From Thalassospira profundimaris (lineage in GTDB: Bacteria; Pseudomonadota; Alphaproteobacteria; Rhodospirillales; Thalassospiraceae): a stretch of 64,000 bases of DNA. The notes under the pieces were generated by a model. It had not been told where the DNA came from. It ran no database searches and worked only from the letters and a program-made list of their open reading frames with translations. Each line of letters starts with the position of its first letter. Within the stretch, counting starts at the first letter, position 1. The DNA is taken from NCBI RefSeq assembly GCF_003326795.1, contig NZ_JPWI01000005.1, forward strand, positions 124,001 through 188,000, in the 5' to 3' direction. Made by a program: the position numbers and the translations under genes. Shown here piece by piece: positions 62,093 to 64,000 of the stretch.

Positions 62093-62887
62093 TTACGCCG
62101 CTGCCTCGGTGTCGACCCCGGGTGGTTCCTTGGCCCCGGTCATGAAGGCCACGGCATCGGACATGCTGTAATCATCAGGTTTGATGGTGCAAAGCCGCTT
62201 GCCCAGACGATGAACATGAATGCGGTCCGCCACTTCAAACACATGGGGCATGTTGTGCGAAATCAGGACAATCGGCATGCCGCGTGCCTTCACATCGGCA
62301 ATCAGATCAAGCACACGGCGGCTTTCCTTGACCCCAAGGGCCGCGGTCGGTTCATCCATGATCACCACACGCGATCCGAACGCCGCCGCACGGGCAACCG
62401 CAACCCCCTGACGCTGCCCACCCGAAAGGGTCTCGACCGCCTGATTGATATTCTGAATGGTCATAAGTCCCAGTTCGGAAAGCTTTTCACGTGCCAGTCG
62501 CTGCATTTCCTTGTGGTCAAGCGCACCGAAATACTTGCCCATAAAACCCTTTTTGCGAAGCTCGCGGCCCATGAACATATTGTCGGCAATCGACAGGGCA
62601 GGGGACAGGGCAAGGTTCTGATACACCGTCTCGATACCAGCCTCGCGGGCCTCCATCGGCGATGTAAAACCAATCGGTTCGCCATCAAGCTCGATGCTGC
62701 CCTCGTCAATCGTGATTGCCCCGGACAGTGCCTTGATCAGCGATGATTTCCCGGCCCCGTTATCCCCGATGACCGCAAGGATCTCGCCGGGATAAAGATC
62801 GAAATCGGCGTGATCAAGGGCGGTGACCCGGCCATAACGTTTGACGATTCCGCGCGCCTTAAGAACCGGTTTTTGCATGTTGCTCAT
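62093..62887 (-). CDS. frcA: Fructose-type ABC transporter ATP-binding protein
   Basis: A 264-residue single ABC domain: Walker A GDNGAGKSS, signature LSGGQRQGV, Walker B VVIMDEPTAALG and the H-loop ISHNMPHV. Blocks such as GIETVYQNLALSPALSIADN and MGRELRKKGFMGKYF match rhizobial FrcA, which has one ABC domain unlike the double-domain RbsA type. The start overlaps the frcC stop as ATGA. It energises uptake of fructose or a related sugar. Confidence 0.9.
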   Translation of the reverse strand: MSNMQKPVLKARGIVKRYGRVTALDHADFDLYPGEILAVIGDNGAGKSSLIKALSGAITIDEGSIELDGEPIGFTSPMEAREAGIETVYQNLALSPALSIADNMFMGRELRKKGFMGKYFGALDHKEMQRLAREKLSELGLMTIQNINQAVETLSGGQRQGVAVARAAAFGSRVVIMDEPTAALGVKESRRVLDLIADVKARGMPIVLISHNMPHVFEVADRIHVHRLGKRLCTIKPDDYSMSDAVAFMTGAKEPPGVDTEAAA

Positions 62888-63966
62888 GACGACACCTTTC
62901 TGATCCACTGATCAATTGCCACAGCAATGATCGTAAGCCAGCCAATGGCAAAGACCTGCCACAGAACATCCACACCTGCCAGACGCAGGCCGGAGTTAAA
63001 GACACCAACAATCAGCGCCCCGATCAGCGGGCCGATGATCGATCCGCGTCCGCCAAACAGCGAAATGCCGCCGATCACCACGGCGGTAATCGATTGAAGA
63101 TTGGCTTCCTGGAAACTTTGCGGCGAGACAGAACCAACACGGCCGATCGATGCCCATGCCCCGATCCCGCAAACAAGCCCGGCCAGACCATAAACCATGA
63201 TCAGGGTACGGTTGGTGCGAATACCCGAAAGCTCGGCGGCTTCCTTGTCATCGCCAATCGCATAGACATGACGTCCCCAGCTGGTGTGATTAAGGATGTA
63301 CCAAAGCACCCCGAAAATCACCAGCATCAGGATCGATCCATAGGTAATTCGCGCCCCGCCAAGTGCGATGCTTTCACCAAAGAATTTCAACAGTGGTGCG
63401 ACTTCATCAAGCGTCTGGCTGCGGATTGATTGCGCGCCCGAAAGCCAAAGGTTAAGCGCAAAGAAAATGTTCCAGGTGCCAAGGGTCACGATAAAGGGCG
63501 GAAGCTTGATCCGGGTCACAAGGAAACCGTTAAGGCCCCCTGCCAGAATTCCGCCGATGCAGCCCAGAATGATGGCGATTGGTGCAGGGACCCCAAGCGT
63601 AATGGCAAGCTGTCCCATAATCACCGACATCAGCACCATGATCGCCCCGACCGAAAGATCGATGCCCGCTGTCAGGATGACAAGGCTCTGGGCGGCGGCA
63701 AGAATGCCGATGATCGAGACCTGCTGCATGATCAGCGACAGGTTAAAGGGCGAAAAGAACTTGCTGCCTGCGACAAAGCCGAAAATCACGATCGACGCAA
63801 TCAGGACGATCACCGGGATCATGGTCGGATTGCCGTGCAGGAAATGCTGCACATTGTCAAACAGGCTGCGGGGTTTATGTTCGAAGTTGGCTACAGAACT
63901 GTCACTGGAATCAAGCGTATGCTCGAAATCCTGTTTACTGCGTGACGTTTGAGCTGTGTCGCTCAT
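62884..63966 (-). CDS. frcC: Fructose-type ABC transporter permease
   Basis: A 360-residue membrane protein of the ribose/fructose (BPD_transp_2) permease family with about nine to ten helices. SLVILTAGIDLSVGAIMVLM, NGFLVTRIKLPPFIVTLGT, YAIGDDKEAAELSGI and GGISLFGGRGSIIG are family hallmarks. A hydrophilic N-terminus of about 45 residues precedes the first helix. GGGAGGAAGCA precedes the ATG. The periplasmic binding protein, FrcB, is expected immediately upstream, beyond the window. Confidence 0.92.
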   Translation of the reverse strand: MSDTAQTSRSKQDFEHTLDSSDSSVANFEHKPRSLFDNVQHFLHGNPTMIPVIVLIASIVIFGFVAGSKFFSPFNLSLIMQQVSIIGILAAAQSLVILTAGIDLSVGAIMVLMSVIMGQLAITLGVPAPIAIILGCIGGILAGGLNGFLVTRIKLPPFIVTLGTWNIFFALNLWLSGAQSIRSQTLDEVAPLLKFFGESIALGGARITYGSILMLVIFGVLWYILNHTSWGRHVYAIGDDKEAAELSGIRTNRTLIMVYGLAGLVCGIGAWASIGRVGSVSPQSFQEANLQSITAVVIGGISLFGGRGSIIGPLIGALIVGVFNSGLRLAGVDVLWQVFAIGWLTIIAVAIDQWIRKVSS

Positions 63967-64000
63967 TGCTTCCTCCCGACTTGGTATGAACAGGTCCGGT

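Overview
The window reads as a continuous piece of chromosome from a marine alphaproteobacterium, most likely Thalassospira or a close relative in Rhodospirillales. This is inferred from a GcrA cell-cycle regulator, a Rhizobium-type frc fructose cassette, PhaR/PHA genes, a PomAB-like motor stator, an E. coli-type MntR next to a Sit/Tro-type ABC operon, and moderately GC-rich genes. I see no insertion sequence, prophage, CRISPR array or rRNA. One tRNA-Ser(CGA) is present. Both ends cut into operons: an AraC regulator is truncated on the left, and the substrate-binding gene expected before frcC lies just off the right end.

Layout. 1-8.5 kb: AraC regulator divergent from an MFS transporter, CpdB-like periplasmic nucleotidase, gcrA, NnrU, a degenerate B12-fold protein with a helical partner, a Nudix hydrolase, an ACT protein and a 40-residue membrane peptide. 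8.7-14.9 kb: MHYT-PAS-GGDEF-EAL protein, M23 peptidase, sterol-desaturase-family hydroxylase, methyltransferase, phaJ. 15.1-25.7 kb: ribF, ileS, lspA, a DUF3035 lipoprotein, two complementary M16 proteins, mutL and an acetyltransferase, all on the plus strand and largely housekeeping. 25.7-29 kb: the stator operon motA-motB followed by a receiver-like/pentapeptide-repeat protein. 29.5-37.3 kb: GNAT protein, Fur-boxed siderophore-interacting protein, an HExxH exported protein, and a manganese-type ABC operon divergent from mntR. 37.3-41.4 kb: tRNA-Ser, rplU-rpmA, obgE-proB and an XRE regulator. 42.2-45.1 kb: phaR divergent from a PhaE-like gene that overlaps a PhaC-like synthase out of frame for about 200 bases. 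45.1-54.7 kb: a gate-domain membrane protein and a catabolic cassette (GntR, 2-hydroxyacid dehydrogenase, TRAP transporter, GMC oxidoreductase, FAH-family hydrolase), then an Lrp regulator. 54.7-57.3 kb: a periplasmic copper cassette (Cys-containing exported protein, multicopper oxidase, DUF411). 57.6-59.7 kb: phaA-phaB. 59.8-64 kb: isochorismatase-like hydrolase, LysR regulator and frcCAK.

How the genes connect. Polyhydroxyalkanoate metabolism is spread over three places (phaJ; phaR with phaE-like/phaC; phaAB), and TGC-rich near-palindromes recur in front of each, suggesting one PhaR regulon. Metal handling is also prominent: Fur-linked iron, MntR-linked manganese with an operator whose core resembles the E. 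coli MntR box, and copper. The most interesting unexplained items are the out-of-frame overlap inside the PHA synthase operon, the pseudo-receiver/pentapeptide protein in the stator operon, the attenuator-like inverted repeat between phaJ and ribF, and the shared TGC-rich operators. Nothing here is clearly a wholly new defence or biosynthetic system.
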